From the NCBI RefSeq assembly GCF_020539505.1, contig NZ_JACDXW010000001.1, forward strand, positions 372,001 to 436,000: a stretch of 64,000 bases of DNA, read 5' to 3'. Shown here piece by piece: positions 1-9,001 of the stretch; the first letter of the stretch is position 1, and every line of letters begins with the position of its first letter. The stretch is from Mesopusillimonas faecipullorum (GTDB taxonomy: Bacteria; Pseudomonadota; Gammaproteobacteria; Burkholderiales; Burkholderiaceae_B). The position numbers and the translations under genes were made by a program. Below the pieces are notes generated by a model that did not search any database, had not been told where the DNA came from, and saw nothing but the letters and a program-made list of their open reading frames with translations.

Positions 1-850
1 CACGCAGACCATCGCTAAGCAGGTTGAACGCCAGCACAGCAAAAATGATGCCGCCTATGGGTGCCAGCAAAGTCCACCCGGCCTGGTAGATCTGGTCGCG
101 ACCGTCGGCCAGCATGACGCCCCAGGCGACGACATCTGAGGGTACGGACAAGCCCACGAAACTGAGTATGGCTTCAACAATGATGGCCACACCCATTTGC
201 AGACTGAACAAAGTCAGAATCAGCGGCAACACGCCAGGCAAGATTTCGCGCGTCATGGTGCGCCAGTGAGAGAACCCCAGCAAACGCGCCGCCTGCACGT
301 ATTCCCGCTCGCGCGCCACCAATACTTCTGCTCTGACCACTCGGTAAAAGCGCGTCCAGTCGACCAGCACAACAGCCAGAATCACATTGCGCACGCCCGT
401 GCCCAAGCCCACCATCAACAACATGGAGAACACGACCGGCGGCACCGACAGCCAGAGACCGACCAGGAAACCCATGGTGGTATCGAAGCGCCCACGCAGA
501 TAACCGGCCAGCACGGCTAAAACGGAACCAAAAACCATGGCTCCTGTGGCGGCAAGTACCGCCACCAACAAGGCAATACGGCTGCCGTAGATCAGGCGCG
601 ACAGCACACATCGCCCGAGCGAGTCGGTGCCCAAAGGAAACTGCGCCATACCCCCTGCGTCCCAGACGGGCGGCAGCAAGGTCGCCATCAAGTCTTGTGC
701 GTTAGGGTTGTTGGGGGCCAGCCATGGGGCGAAGATCGCCACAAAAACAAAGCACAGCACCATGACGCCGCCTATCGCCACCTTGGGATGCCCCACGGCA
801 CGTCGCAGACGACCGCGCCGGCTGGGGCCTGAATCCGTCTTTGTTGTCAT
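1..850 (-). CDS. ABC transporter inner-membrane permease, DppC/OppC type (C-terminal end outside window)
   Basis: Second permease of a peptide/nickel-type ABC importer, in the inner membrane. Reading leftward from 850, about 283 codons are visible without a stop, so only the last few residues are missing (family length about 280-300). A cytoplasmic, basic N-terminus of about 22 residues precedes a first membrane helix (residues 24-45) ending in FAPWLAP, typical of the OppC_N region. Then come the BPD_transp_1 helices with an EAA-type loop (REYVQAARLLGF) that contacts the ATPase. The ATG (848-850) overlaps the stop of the upstream permease as ATGA, so the two are probably translationally coupled. 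The ATPase genes would be expected just beyond the left edge. Substrate cannot be told from sequence. Confidence 0.9.
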   Translation of the reverse strand, partial: MTTKTDSGPSRRGRLRRAVGHPKVAIGGVMVLCFVFVAIFAPWLAPNNPNAQDLMATLLPPVWDAGGMAQFPLGTDSLGRCVLSRLIYGSRIALLVAVLAATGAMVFGSVLAVLAGYLRGRFDTTMGFLVGLWLSVPPVVFSMLLMVGLGTGVRNVILAVVLVDWTRFYRVVRAEVLVAREREYVQAARLLGFSHWRTMTREILPGVLPLILTLFSLQMGVAIIVEAILSFVGLSVPSDVVAWGVMLADGRDQIYQAGWTLLAPIGGIIFAVLAFNLLSDGLR

Positions 851-1851
851 GCTTGCCTCAGCTTGGGGTTCAAGGCCGTGTACAGACCGTCCACACAGAA
901 ATTCACCCCAAGCACAAGCAAACAGAACACCAAGGCCACACCTTGTATCAGGGGTAAGTCGAAGTTCTTGATGGCCTGCACCATCAGATTGCCCAAACCA
1001 GGGAATGAAAAGATGACTTCAATCAGCAAGGTGCCGCCAAAGAGAAAGCCAAACTGCACACCCAACAAGGTCAGGGTGGGCAATGCCGCATTTTTGAACA
1101 TGTGCCCCCACAGAATGCGGCGCTCGGAGACGCCGCGTAGCCGCGCCACGTTAACGTAGGGCTCGGTCGCTATCTCTATTAAACTGGAACGTAACACCCG
1201 GGCAATGATGGGACTGAACGACAACGCCAGTGCGAAAGCCGGTAATAGCAGATGCCGTAAAGCGTCCCACCACGCCGCCCATTGGCCTGCAAGCAGCGTG
1301 TCAATCAGCAGAAAGCCCGTAACCCTGGGCACGCTGAACGAAGGATCCAATTGCCCCATGAAGGGCAATATCGGGAACGTGACCCCCAGCACGACGATGA
1401 GGATGATGCCCCACAAGAATGAAGGCACGGACAGCAGCACCACCAGCAGAAAGTCTGCAGGGATTTCAAGCTTGCGCCCTTCAAACTTGTACAGGATGAC
1501 GCCACCGGGGATAGCAATGAGCAGCGCCATCACTAGACTGACCATGGCAAGCTCTAGCGTGGCCGGCAGCGCAGTCTTTATCAGGGCCGTCACCGGTTCG
1601 CGAAAGAAAATAGACCGGCCCAGATCGCCCTGGACGGCATTCTGCAACCACACGCCATACTGTTTTGCAATAGAGCCGTCCATGCCCAGCGCCTGACGCA
1701 GCACCTCGGCATCTTCATGAGTGGCCGAGGGCGGCAGCATCATTCCCAGGGGGTCGGAAGGGATCAGCCTGAGCAGGATGAACACGATCACCGACAACAG
1801 CAACGCCGTGATCAACACCACCCAGATCTTCCTTATTATCAGACTTAGCAT
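847..1851 (-). CDS. ABC transporter inner-membrane permease, DppB/OppB type
   Basis: First permease of the same importer, 334 residues, the usual DppB length. The N-terminal helix (residues 7-28) is followed by the periplasmic segment with LRLIPSDPLG, a DppB-type signature, and then five more predicted helices. The EAA-type loop is PYVNVARLRGVSERRI around residues 232-247. The gene starts four bases after the binding-protein gene's stop and ends in an ATGA overlap with the next permease, so SBP-permease-permease form one operon transcribed leftward. DppB/OppB/NikB/GsiC cannot be separated by eye; the assignment to the family is secure and the substrate is not. Confidence 0.93.
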   Translation of the reverse strand: MLSLIIRKIWVVLITALLLSVIVFILLRLIPSDPLGMMLPPSATHEDAEVLRQALGMDGSIAKQYGVWLQNAVQGDLGRSIFFREPVTALIKTALPATLELAMVSLVMALLIAIPGGVILYKFEGRKLEIPADFLLVVLLSVPSFLWGIILIVVLGVTFPILPFMGQLDPSFSVPRVTGFLLIDTLLAGQWAAWWDALRHLLLPAFALALSFSPIIARVLRSSLIEIATEPYVNVARLRGVSERRILWGHMFKNAALPTLTLLGVQFGFLFGGTLLIEVIFSFPGLGNLMVQAIKNFDLPLIQGVALVFCLLVLGVNFCVDGLYTALNPKLRQA

Positions 1852-1855
1852 GGTT

Positions 1856-3379
1856 TCATTTCCAGCTGTAGTCCTGCGGCAGGATATAGCCTGTCTGATA
1901 GGTGGGCAGGTTCAGTCCCTTTTTGTGTGCGATGGTGGAAATCGACTGCAAAACTGGCAGGCTCCAGGCATTATCAGACGCGCGCTTCATGATCTCGTGG
2001 TAGCTGGCTAGCCGTTTTTGCTCATCCATTTCGGTGCTCAAGGCGTCTAACTCGTTTGCCAAAGCAGGATCTTTCCAGGTAGAGAAGCGCAAGCGCGGAT
2101 CAAGGATGCGCCCTACACCCAAGTCGGGGTCGCCAGTGGCATTCGCCCACACATACAACATGACACCATCAAGCTTTGAGGAATGGCTGAGCTCGAGATA
2201 CTTGGCCATGGTGATTTCTTCGACTGTGGTTTCAATGCCGATCTGGCTCCACATCTGCGCAATGGCTCGTGCCATGTCGTAGTCGGAAGGGAAAGTATTG
2301 TTGGTAGACAGCAAGCGCATTTTCACGGGTTTGTCTTTGCTGTAACCGGCCTTGGCCAACTCGGCAATGGCTTGCTCTCGGTCAAAGGGAATACTGAAAT
2401 CGGGCACATCGGCAGCCGAACCCTTGGTGGCCAGCACCGACAATGGCTGAGCCACATTGTTGTAGAACGCGCGCGATATGCCCTGTTTATCTATGGCCAA
2501 CTGCATGGCTCGGCGCAGGTGTTCGTTCTGGAAGGTCTCCACATAGCTAGGCATCTGCAGGATGAACATCTCGCTGTAGGGGTAAGTCTTGGCTTCCAGG
2601 TTGGGCGATTTCTGCAGACGAGCCACTTCGCGCACGGGAATTTGTACGGAGACATCCACTCTGCCCGACTCTACCGCCGCCACTCGGGCCGAGGAATCAG
2701 GGACGATCTCGAAGACGACCTTATCAATGGCAGGTTTGCCGCCCCAATATTTGTCGAAAGCCTCTAACGTAATGCGCGACCCCCGCTGATAACCGGTGAG
2801 CCGGTAGGGGCCGGCGCCTATGGGCTGCTTCAAGAAGGCTTCTTCACCCACTTTTTCGATATAGGCCTTGGGCAAAATGTAGGAAGTCAGAAAGGCGAGG
2901 CTCTTGATTGCAGTAGGTGTGGGTTTGGAAAACGTCATGACGGCCTGATGCGGGCTGACGACCTCTATGCCGGTGACGGTGGGCATCATGCCGTTCAGCG
3001 CAATGGCCTTGTTTTTAGAGGCACGCTCGAAAGTGAACTTGAGGTCTTCTGCCGTCAAAGGGCTGCCGTCGTGGAAGAAAATATCCTTGCGCAGGTTCAG
3101 TTCGAGTTTGGTGCCGGTGTCGTCCAACCATTTCCAAGATTCAATCTGGCGCGGGGTAGCAACCAGCTTGTCATCCATGAAAGTGGGGGAATCGAAGACC
3201 GCCTTGAACAAAGACTGCCCTGCAGGGAAAGTCACCGCGGTAGGGTCCCAAGATGGGAGATCAACGGGATAGGCGATTTTCAGTTCGGTGGGCGCCGCAT
3301 GCGCGCCCCCTGCCATAAAGACCGCCACTGCCGCAGCACCCAGCAGCTTGCGGACCACCCTCGTACACCAAGTATTCAT
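1856..3379 (-). CDS. ABC transporter periplasmic substrate-binding protein, family 5 (DppA/OppA-like)
   Basis: Periplasmic solute-binding protein that delivers peptides, or similar solutes such as nickel chelates or opines, to the two permeases downstream. The ATG at 3379 is preferred over an upstream in-frame start at 3442 because AAGGAG lies about seven bases before it and because it opens a clean Sec signal peptide (residues 1-28, basic VVRK, hydrophobic core, cleavage after GGAHA). The mature part has SBP_bac_5 features: the N-terminal LKIAYPVDLPSWDP, FTFERA, and IGAGPYRL near residue 180. It is 507 residues long, normal for the family. It is first in a leftward operon and divergent from the V4R/GntR pair, which may regulate it. 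Confidence 0.9.
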   Translation of the reverse strand: MNTWCTRVVRKLLGAAAVAVFMAGGAHAAPTELKIAYPVDLPSWDPTAVTFPAGQSLFKAVFDSPTFMDDKLVATPRQIESWKWLDDTGTKLELNLRKDIFFHDGSPLTAEDLKFTFERASKNKAIALNGMMPTVTGIEVVSPHQAVMTFSKPTPTAIKSLAFLTSYILPKAYIEKVGEEAFLKQPIGAGPYRLTGYQRGSRITLEAFDKYWGGKPAIDKVVFEIVPDSSARVAAVESGRVDVSVQIPVREVARLQKSPNLEAKTYPYSEMFILQMPSYVETFQNEHLRRAMQLAIDKQGISRAFYNNVAQPLSVLATKGSAADVPDFSIPFDREQAIAELAKAGYSKDKPVKMRLLSTNNTFPSDYDMARAIAQMWSQIGIETTVEEITMAKYLELSHSSKLDGVMLYVWANATGDPDLGVGRILDPRLRFSTWKDPALANELDALSTEMDEQKRLASYHEIMKRASDNAWSLPVLQSISTIAHKKGLNLPTYQTGYILPQDYSWK

Positions 3380-3444
3380 GGAGAACTCCTTTTTGTTTAC
3401 GTGACTGGAGGGAGCGGTGGAACATCTTCCCGGCACCCACAAAA

Positions 3445-3450
3445 AGTATA
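3445..3450 (-). promoter_or_regulatory. Candidate -10 box for the binding-protein/permease operon
   Basis: On the minus strand this reads TATACT, 66 bases upstream of the ATG at 3379, in an AT-rich 185-base divergent intergenic region (3380-3564). No convincing -35 sits at 17 bases; TTTACA occurs at a short 15-base spacing. The same region must hold the rightward promoter of the V4R gene. Inferred from consensus only. Confidence 0.35.
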
Positions 3451-3564
3451 CTGTTTGAACATAAATGTAAAAATAATGGATTTCCCTAAACTTTAAATTT
3501 TATGAATCAACATGTTATCGTTATGGAAGAAATATAAACTTCTTTAACCCAAGAGAGAGAGAAA

Positions 3565-4086
3565 ATGGCCGAAACCTTACGCGATCGCCTCCAATGGCAA
3601 ACCTCTCATGGACAAATCATGGATGCCGATCGTCGCTACTTGCTCATGCGCACCGACGTCTTGATGGGCGCATTCCGAGAACTCCCTCCCGAAGCAAGGC
3701 AACAAGCATTCGCGGCATTGGCTCGATCCGCCAACCAAGGCGGCGGCGCTTCTACCCGCGCTTATTTCCAGTCTTTGCAGGGCGACGTCTCAGCGCTCTT
3801 GAACACCATGACGGCCTATTCTGCTGAACTGGGTTGGGGGGTCTGGTCGTTCTCTCGCGATGCACAAGCGCACGAAATTCACCTGAAGGTGCACAACAGC
3901 CCATTCGCCGCAGGGTTCGGGGCTAGCGACTGTCCCGTCTGCCATCCCATCGCTGGTATCCTGCAAACCGTGGGTGAACTCGCGCTAGGTCAGCCGGCTT
4001 CGGTGCAAGAAACCTGTTGCTCAGCACAGGGCCACGCTCATTGCGAGTTCCATATCCACGCCCTGCCCGCCCCCGCCTCTCAATGA
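3565..4086 (+). CDS. V4R-domain small-molecule-sensing protein
   Basis: A stand-alone V4R (vinyl-4-reductase) domain protein of 173 residues. V4R domains are found in the sensory halves of XylR/DmpR-type regulators and in BchJ, and bind small aromatic or tetrapyrrole-like ligands. The diagnostic C-terminal pattern is visible: DCPVCHPIAG (C123, C126, H127) and ETCCSAQGHAHCEFHI (C151, C152, C160), a Cys/His set that could hold a metal. The N-terminal half is helical, as in other V4R proteins. There is no DNA-binding or catalytic domain. A GAGAGAGAG ribosome-binding site precedes the ATG. The gene lies seven bases ahead of a GntR regulator, so a sensor-regulator partnership is likely but inferred. 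Confidence 0.8.
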   Translation: MAETLRDRLQWQTSHGQIMDADRRYLLMRTDVLMGAFRELPPEARQQAFAALARSANQGGGASTRAYFQSLQGDVSALLNTMTAYSAELGWGVWSFSRDAQAHEIHLKVHNSPFAAGFGASDCPVCHPIAGILQTVGELALGQPASVQETCCSAQGHAHCEFHIHALPAPASQ

Positions 4087-4093
4087 TCTCGCC

Positions 4094-4768
4094 GTGAGCA
4101 AAACCACCAAACCGACACAGAAACTGAAGATTCGCGAACAGGTGTACGAACATCTGCGCCAGCGCATGCGCAGCGGCACCATCACCCTGACAGACCGGCT
4201 CGTCGACCACGAAATAGCGGCCGCCTTGGCTGTATCGCGTATGCCTGTGCGCGAAGCCTTGCTTCAACTTAAGAGTGAAGGCCTTCTCGAGGGCACATCT
4301 CGGGGTTTCCGCCTAAGGCAGTTCACGCCTACCGATATTGCCCAGATGTTCGAGGTGCGCCTACTGCTGGAACCTGCCGCGGCCTGCAGTGCTTGCGAGA
4401 AAGCTTCTGTGGCAGGCTTGGCCCACATGAAAAAAGCCGTCGAGTCTTCGCAGCTTGCACATGATCAAAACGATGCGGTGGCCTATATGGCTGCCCAAAC
4501 CATGTTCCGTCAAACCTGGATAGGCATGGTGCCCAACCCTCATTTGGCCGCCATGATTACACGCTTGGCAGACCACGTAGAGGCTGTTCGCCTGGCCACC
4601 CTAAGCGACCCCGAGTTCCGCTCTTGGTCCCTGTCATCCAGCCATCAGCTTCTCGAGGCTTTTTTAAAGAAAGACCCTCAATTGGTCGAGCAGGCGGTGC
4701 ACTACAACCTGCGCAACGCAGCAACGTCTTACTACGCCACTCAAGACAGGCTGATCAGCGCAAACTAA
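4094..4768 (+). CDS. GntR-family transcriptional regulator, FCD (FadR/VanR) subfamily
   Basis: A 224-residue regulator starting with GTG. A winged helix-turn-helix occupies about residues 10-75, including SRMPVREALLQLKSEGLLE, the classic GntR recognition-helix region, followed by the wing (SRGFRLRQF). An all-helical FCD ligand-binding domain fills residues 85-215. The usual first metal-binding histidine of FCD domains (consensus FH near the middle) appears as FRQTW here, so metal binding may be altered; the later SSHQLLEAF and AVHYNLRNA segments keep histidines. It is co-transcribed with the V4R protein and divergent from the ABC importer, making that importer a plausible target (inference). 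Confidence 0.9.
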   Translation: MSKTTKPTQKLKIREQVYEHLRQRMRSGTITLTDRLVDHEIAAALAVSRMPVREALLQLKSEGLLEGTSRGFRLRQFTPTDIAQMFEVRLLLEPAAACSACEKASVAGLAHMKKAVESSQLAHDQNDAVAYMAAQTMFRQTWIGMVPNPHLAAMITRLADHVEAVRLATLSDPEFRSWSLSSSHQLLEAFLKKDPQLVEQAVHYNLRNAATSYYATQDRLISAN

Positions 4769-4769
4769 C

Positions 4770-4786
4770 AGCCCCCCTAAGGGGCT
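4770..4786 (+). terminator. Weak hairpin after the GntR gene
   Basis: AGCCCC and GGGGCT arms (4770-4775 and 4781-4786) form a short GC stem right after the stop codon at 4768. There is no T-run, so it is at best a weak or Rho-assisted end. The rest of 4769-4990 is the lplT leader and holds no other gene that I can support. Confidence 0.3.
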
Positions 4787-4990
4787 ACCGCTCCGCTCTC
4801 AGCCACCCTTTTCCTCGCCCTCGTCCCTCAGGTTTGCTTCAGGACGCTATACTTTCATGCTCTTTTACGTGTCATACGTTTGATTACAAGCATGCATGCC
4901 GCTCCAGCGTCCGCCATCGATTCCCTGGTTTTCCATGTCTGAGACACGCTACACCTTTTTGCTTTTTCCTCTCCGACAACAGGAACCCGC

Positions 4991-6295
4991 GTGAAAAAAG
5001 GCTTTTACCTCGTCATGGCCGCGCAAGGGCTGTCTTCTTTGGCAGACAACGCCTTGCTCATCGCAGCCATCGCCTTGATCATGGATCTACACGGTCCGGA
5101 CTGGATGGCACCCATGATGAAGTGGTGGTTTGCTTTGGCTTATGTGGTGTTGGCCGCCTTCGTGGGTGCCATCGCAGACTCCTTCCCCAAAGGGAAGGTC
5201 ATGTTCGCCACCAATGGCGTCAAACTGTTCGGCTGCTTACTGATGTTCAGCCACGGCTTATTCGGCCTAGACACAGGCACCCAACTATTTTTGGTGTTCG
5301 TCGCCTATACCTTGGTTGGCATAGGTGCTGCCGCTTATTCCCCTGCCAAGTACGGCATCATTACCGAAATGCTGCCCCCCGCGTTATTGGTCAAAGGCAA
5401 TAGCTGGATAGAAGGCCTGACGGTGCTTTCTATTATTGTGGGTACGGTTCTGGGTGGGGTGCTGATCAGCCCGACGGTTTCCAGCGCCCTACTGTCCCAG
5501 CCCTGGCTGGCGGCCCTGGCCAGCACGCGCGCCGAAGCCGCCATTGTGCTGATCGCTATCATTTATTGCCTGGCCGCCGCTTGTAACCTGCTGATTCCGG
5601 CTACAGGCATGCGCTATCCGGCGCAGCACAAGCATCCAGGCAAGCTGGTTCGCGAGTTCTCCAACTATGTGTGCATACTGTGGCGCGACAAACTCGGGCA
5701 AATTTCGCTGGCCGTCACCACCTTGTTCTGGGGTGCCGGAGCCACCTTGCAATTCATCGTAATCGAATGGGGTGCCCAGCATTTGGGTTACCGGCTAGAC
5801 CAGGCCTCTATCCTGATGGGCGTAGCCGCTTTTGGCACCATTTTCGGCTCCATTCTGGCCGGCCTTGTCCCCTTGCGCAGAGCACTGTGCGTGCTGCCCT
5901 TGGGTGTCGTCATGGGCTTGGCCGTGCTGCTGATGCCTGTGGTGCACAGCACATGGTCGGTATATGCGCTGCTGTTCTTCGTGGGCGCTTTATCCGGCTT
6001 TTTCGTGGTTCCCATGAATGCCTTGCTTCAGCATCGCGGGCATGTCTTGCTGTCCGCTGGACACTCTATTGCCGTGCAAAACTTCAACGAGCAACTGAAT
6101 ATCCTGCTGATGCTGGGCATGTACAGCCTGCTGCTTTGGCTGCAACTCCCCATCAACATCATCATTATTATCTTTGGCTTGCTGGTGGCTTTCCTGATGC
6201 TGGCTTTTATGTACTGGAGCCACCTGAACCACCGCGCACACCCTGATTTGCAAGAGCAAATAGGTTCAGACGAGCACGGCCAAGCTCTGCGTTAA
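4991..6295 (+). CDS. lplT: Lysophospholipid transporter LplT (major facilitator superfamily)
   Basis: A 434-residue MFS protein with about 12 hydrophobic helices. The N-terminus (MKKGFYLVMAAQGLSSLADN) and the stretches SPAKYGIITEMLPP and KGNSWIEGLTVLSIIVG match the LplT family, which flips lysophospholipids inward across the inner membrane for re-acylation. It starts with GTG preceded by AGGAAC. The C-terminus ends in a charged cytoplasmic tail. In enterobacteria LplT pairs with the acyltransferase Aas; no aas-like gene is adjacent here, although a plsC-type acyltransferase lies 20 kb away. It is convergent with recQ, with only two bases between the stop codons and no visible terminator. Confidence 0.9.
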   Translation: MKKGFYLVMAAQGLSSLADNALLIAAIALIMDLHGPDWMAPMMKWWFALAYVVLAAFVGAIADSFPKGKVMFATNGVKLFGCLLMFSHGLFGLDTGTQLFLVFVAYTLVGIGAAAYSPAKYGIITEMLPPALLVKGNSWIEGLTVLSIIVGTVLGGVLISPTVSSALLSQPWLAALASTRAEAAIVLIAIIYCLAAACNLLIPATGMRYPAQHKHPGKLVREFSNYVCILWRDKLGQISLAVTTLFWGAGATLQFIVIEWGAQHLGYRLDQASILMGVAAFGTIFGSILAGLVPLRRALCVLPLGVVMGLAVLLMPVVHSTWSVYALLFFVGALSGFFVVPMNALLQHRGHVLLSAGHSIAVQNFNEQLNILLMLGMYSLLLWLQLPINIIIIIFGLLVAFLMLAFMYWSHLNHRAHPDLQEQIGSDEHGQALR

Positions 6296-6297
6296 GA

Positions 6298-8142
6298 TTA
6301 GAACTCTGCTACGCAAGCCAGCAACTCTTGGCCATACGCTTCACGCTTACGAGCCCCTATGCCGGTAATGCCGGCCAACTCTTCCAGGTTGCGTGGGCAT
6401 CGCAGCGCCACGTCTCGCAAAGTGGTATCGTGAAAAATAACGTAAGCCGGCACGCTGTGACTACGTGCCGTCGCCGCACGCCATGCCTTCAGGGCCTCAA
6501 AGCGTGCCTGTACGTCTTCGGGAAGGTCTTGCACGACAGCAGCGGGGGTCCGCCCACGACTTCGCGTAGCCGCACGTTTGGCAGAAGGCGCCGCACGACG
6601 TAAGCGCAAAACCACTTCACCTTTAAGCACCGCACGGCTTTCTTCGGTCAGCACCAGTGTGCCATAGCCTTCGTGATCAACCGTCAATAACCCTCGGGCC
6701 AACAGCTGACGCAAAACGCCACGCCAGGCCTGGTCGGACAAGTCGGTACCGATATTGAACACGCTAAGGCTTTGATGGTCGTGCTGCTGCACCCTGTCGG
6801 TCAGCTTGCCACGCAAGATGTCGATAATATGCCCGGCACCAAAGCGCTGCCCTCGCTCTCGCCAAAGCCGATAAACAGCGGAAAGCACTTTCTGGGCTGC
6901 CTCAGTGCCATCCCAGGATTCAGGCGGGCTGAGGCAATTATCACAATGACCGCAAGGCTCGATAGGCTGGTCAAAATATTCCAACAGGTGCTGGCGGCGG
7001 CAAGCGACGGTTTCGCACAGGCTCAGCATGGCGTCCAGTTGCGCTACCTGCCGACGCCGAAACCGCTCATCTCCCTGCGACTCATCTATCATGCGGCGGT
7101 GCTGCGCCACGTCTTGCAAGCCATAGGCCATCCAGGCCGTCGAGGGCAAGCCGTCACGACCGGCCCGACCGGTTTCCTGATAGTAGCCCTCTATGGACTT
7201 GGGCAAGTCAACGTGCGCCACAAAACGTACATCGGGCTTATCTATGCCCATCCCAAAGGCAATAGTTGCCACCATCACCACGCCATCTTCGCGTAGAAAA
7301 CGAGATTGGTTCTCTGCCCGGAGTTGCGTGCTTAAGCCGGCGTGGTAGGGCAAGGCTTGAATGCCATGATTACTTAAATAAGCCGCCAGATCTTCGCAGC
7401 GCGCACGCGAAGCGCAATAAACAATGCCGCAATCACCCTCGTGCTCGGTGCGGATGAAATCAAGCAGCTGGCGTTTGACCTCTTGTTTTTCAACGATACG
7501 GTAAAGAATATTGGGTCGGTCAAAGCTGGCGACAAAGTGCCGACATTGCTCCAGCGCCAATCGCTGGGCTATCTCGTCACGGGTCTGCGCCGTGGCAGTC
7601 GCCGTCAGGGCGATGCGCGGTACATCGGGCCAACGTTCGGCCAACATCGAAAGGCCCAGATACTCAGGCCGAAAGTCATGCCCCCACTGCGACACACAAT
7701 GGGCTTCGTCGATAGCAAACAATGCCACCCGGCCCTGCTGCAACAGATTCAGGCAACGATCAGTCAAAAGCCGCTCGGGGGCCACGTAAAGCAAATCCAG
7801 CTGCCCCGCGACAAAAGCGTCCTCTACATCACGAGCCGTACGCCAGTCCTGGGTAGAGTTCAGAAAGGCGGCTTTGACGCCAAGCTCGCGCAAGGCGTCT
7901 ACCTGATCCTGCATCAGAGCAATCAATGGCGACACCACCACGCCGGTACCCTCACGGATCAGGGCGGGTAGCTGATAGCACAGCGATTTTCCACCGCCCG
8001 TGGGCATCAACACCAGGGCGTCTCCGCCCTGGACGACCTGTTCAATCACGTCCGCCTGGAACCCCCGGAACTCGTCGTAGCCAAAAATCTGCTGTAGCAG
8101 GGTCTGGGCTTCGGGCAGGAAGGAACTCAGGGTAGATGGCAT
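6298..8142 (-). CDS. recQ: ATP-dependent DNA helicase RecQ
   Basis: 3'-5' superfamily 2 DNA helicase for recombination and repair. Walker A (MPTGGGKSLCYQLPA) is near residue 46 and the DEAH box (FAIDEAHCVSQWGHDFRPEY) near residue 143. Motif VI QETGRAGRDG is present. A zinc-binding RecQ-Ct segment carries CRRQHLLEYF and CGHCDNC, followed by the winged-helix and a complete HRDC domain at the C-terminus (ITGIGARKREAYG). The ATG at 8142 gives 614 residues, the normal length; an upstream in-frame ATG at 8238 would add 32 atypical residues and was rejected. Monocistronic, transcribed toward lplT. Confidence 0.96.
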   Translation of the reverse strand: MPSTLSSFLPEAQTLLQQIFGYDEFRGFQADVIEQVVQGGDALVLMPTGGGKSLCYQLPALIREGTGVVVSPLIALMQDQVDALRELGVKAAFLNSTQDWRTARDVEDAFVAGQLDLLYVAPERLLTDRCLNLLQQGRVALFAIDEAHCVSQWGHDFRPEYLGLSMLAERWPDVPRIALTATATAQTRDEIAQRLALEQCRHFVASFDRPNILYRIVEKQEVKRQLLDFIRTEHEGDCGIVYCASRARCEDLAAYLSNHGIQALPYHAGLSTQLRAENQSRFLREDGVVMVATIAFGMGIDKPDVRFVAHVDLPKSIEGYYQETGRAGRDGLPSTAWMAYGLQDVAQHRRMIDESQGDERFRRRQVAQLDAMLSLCETVACRRQHLLEYFDQPIEPCGHCDNCLSPPESWDGTEAAQKVLSAVYRLWRERGQRFGAGHIIDILRGKLTDRVQQHDHQSLSVFNIGTDLSDQAWRGVLRQLLARGLLTVDHEGYGTLVLTEESRAVLKGEVVLRLRRAAPSAKRAATRSRGRTPAAVVQDLPEDVQARFEALKAWRAATARSHSVPAYVIFHDTTLRDVALRCPRNLEELAGITGIGARKREAYGQELLACVAEF

Positions 8143-8299
8143 GCGCGCAAAACACGGCGCCGACCTATGCGGGCCGGCACGGAGGGGTAAGAAAAGGTGC
8201 AGGCATTGTAGCCCTTGGGCGCGCGCCTTGCGGCCCAACCATTTCAGCCCATTACGCCCCTGCTTGCCTCGAATCCCCGACTAGATCAAACTGCACCCC

Positions 8300-9001
8300 A
8301 TGGAAACCTCGCTTACCAAGGTGCTGGTCGTAGACGATGACCCGGCCCTGCGCCAGCTATTGGCCGACTACCTCAACCGTCACGGTTACGACACGCTACT
8401 GGCTCCCGATGCCAGTGACCTGGAATCTCGCATCCAGCGCTATCACCCGCAACTGATCGTGCTCGACCGTATGCTGCCCGATGGCGACGGCGTGGATGCC
8501 TGTCGCCGTTTGCGTGACATGGGCGAAGACATTCCCATCGTTGTGTTAACCGGACGTGACGAAACAGGCGACAAAATCACCGGCCTGCAAGCCGGCGCCG
8601 ACGACTATTTGGGCAAGCCTTTCGACCCCCGTGAGCTCTTGGCCCGCATAGAAGCCGTGTTAAGGCGTAAAAAGGGCGCGTCAGCGCTGCTGCGCCAACA
8701 GCCCGTACATTTTGGCCCTTTCACCTTCGACCCCATTACCCGCCAACTGGCGCGGGCCGGTGTAAACATCAAACTGACCGGTGGTGAGATCAATCTTCTT
8801 GAGGCGCTGGTTGCCAATCCGGGCAAACCGCTCTCACGCGAACGCCTGCTAGCCTTGGCACGAGATGACGAGCACGGCGAACGCAATGACCGCGCCATTG
8901 ACATCGCCGTCCTGCGTTTGCGCCGCGCCATTGAAGATGACCCGAAACAGCCCAGATGGATACAAACCGTTTGGGGTGTAGGCTACCGGTTCTCACCTTG
9001 A
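8300..9001 (+). CDS. Response regulator, OmpR/PhoB family
   Basis: Two-component response regulator of 233 residues. The receiver domain (1-120) has the acidic pocket VVDDD (residues 11-14), phospho-acceptor D56 in LIVLDRMLP, switch threonine T84 and K106 (GKPFDP). The DNA-binding winged helix (about 135-232) ends with IQTVWGVGYRFSP, very close to OmpR itself, as are KPLSRERLLALAR and the IDIAVLRLRRAIEDDP segment. The sensor kinase overlaps its 3' end, so they are translationally coupled partners. The OmpR-like subclass is well supported; the exact regulon is not inferable. An intergenic stretch of 157 bases separates it from divergent recQ. Confidence 0.93.
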   Translation: METSLTKVLVVDDDPALRQLLADYLNRHGYDTLLAPDASDLESRIQRYHPQLIVLDRMLPDGDGVDACRRLRDMGEDIPIVVLTGRDETGDKITGLQAGADDYLGKPFDPRELLARIEAVLRRKKGASALLRQQPVHFGPFTFDPITRQLARAGVNIKLTGGEINLLEALVANPGKPLSRERLLALARDDEHGERNDRAIDIAVLRLRRAIEDDPKQPRWIQTVWGVGYRFSP

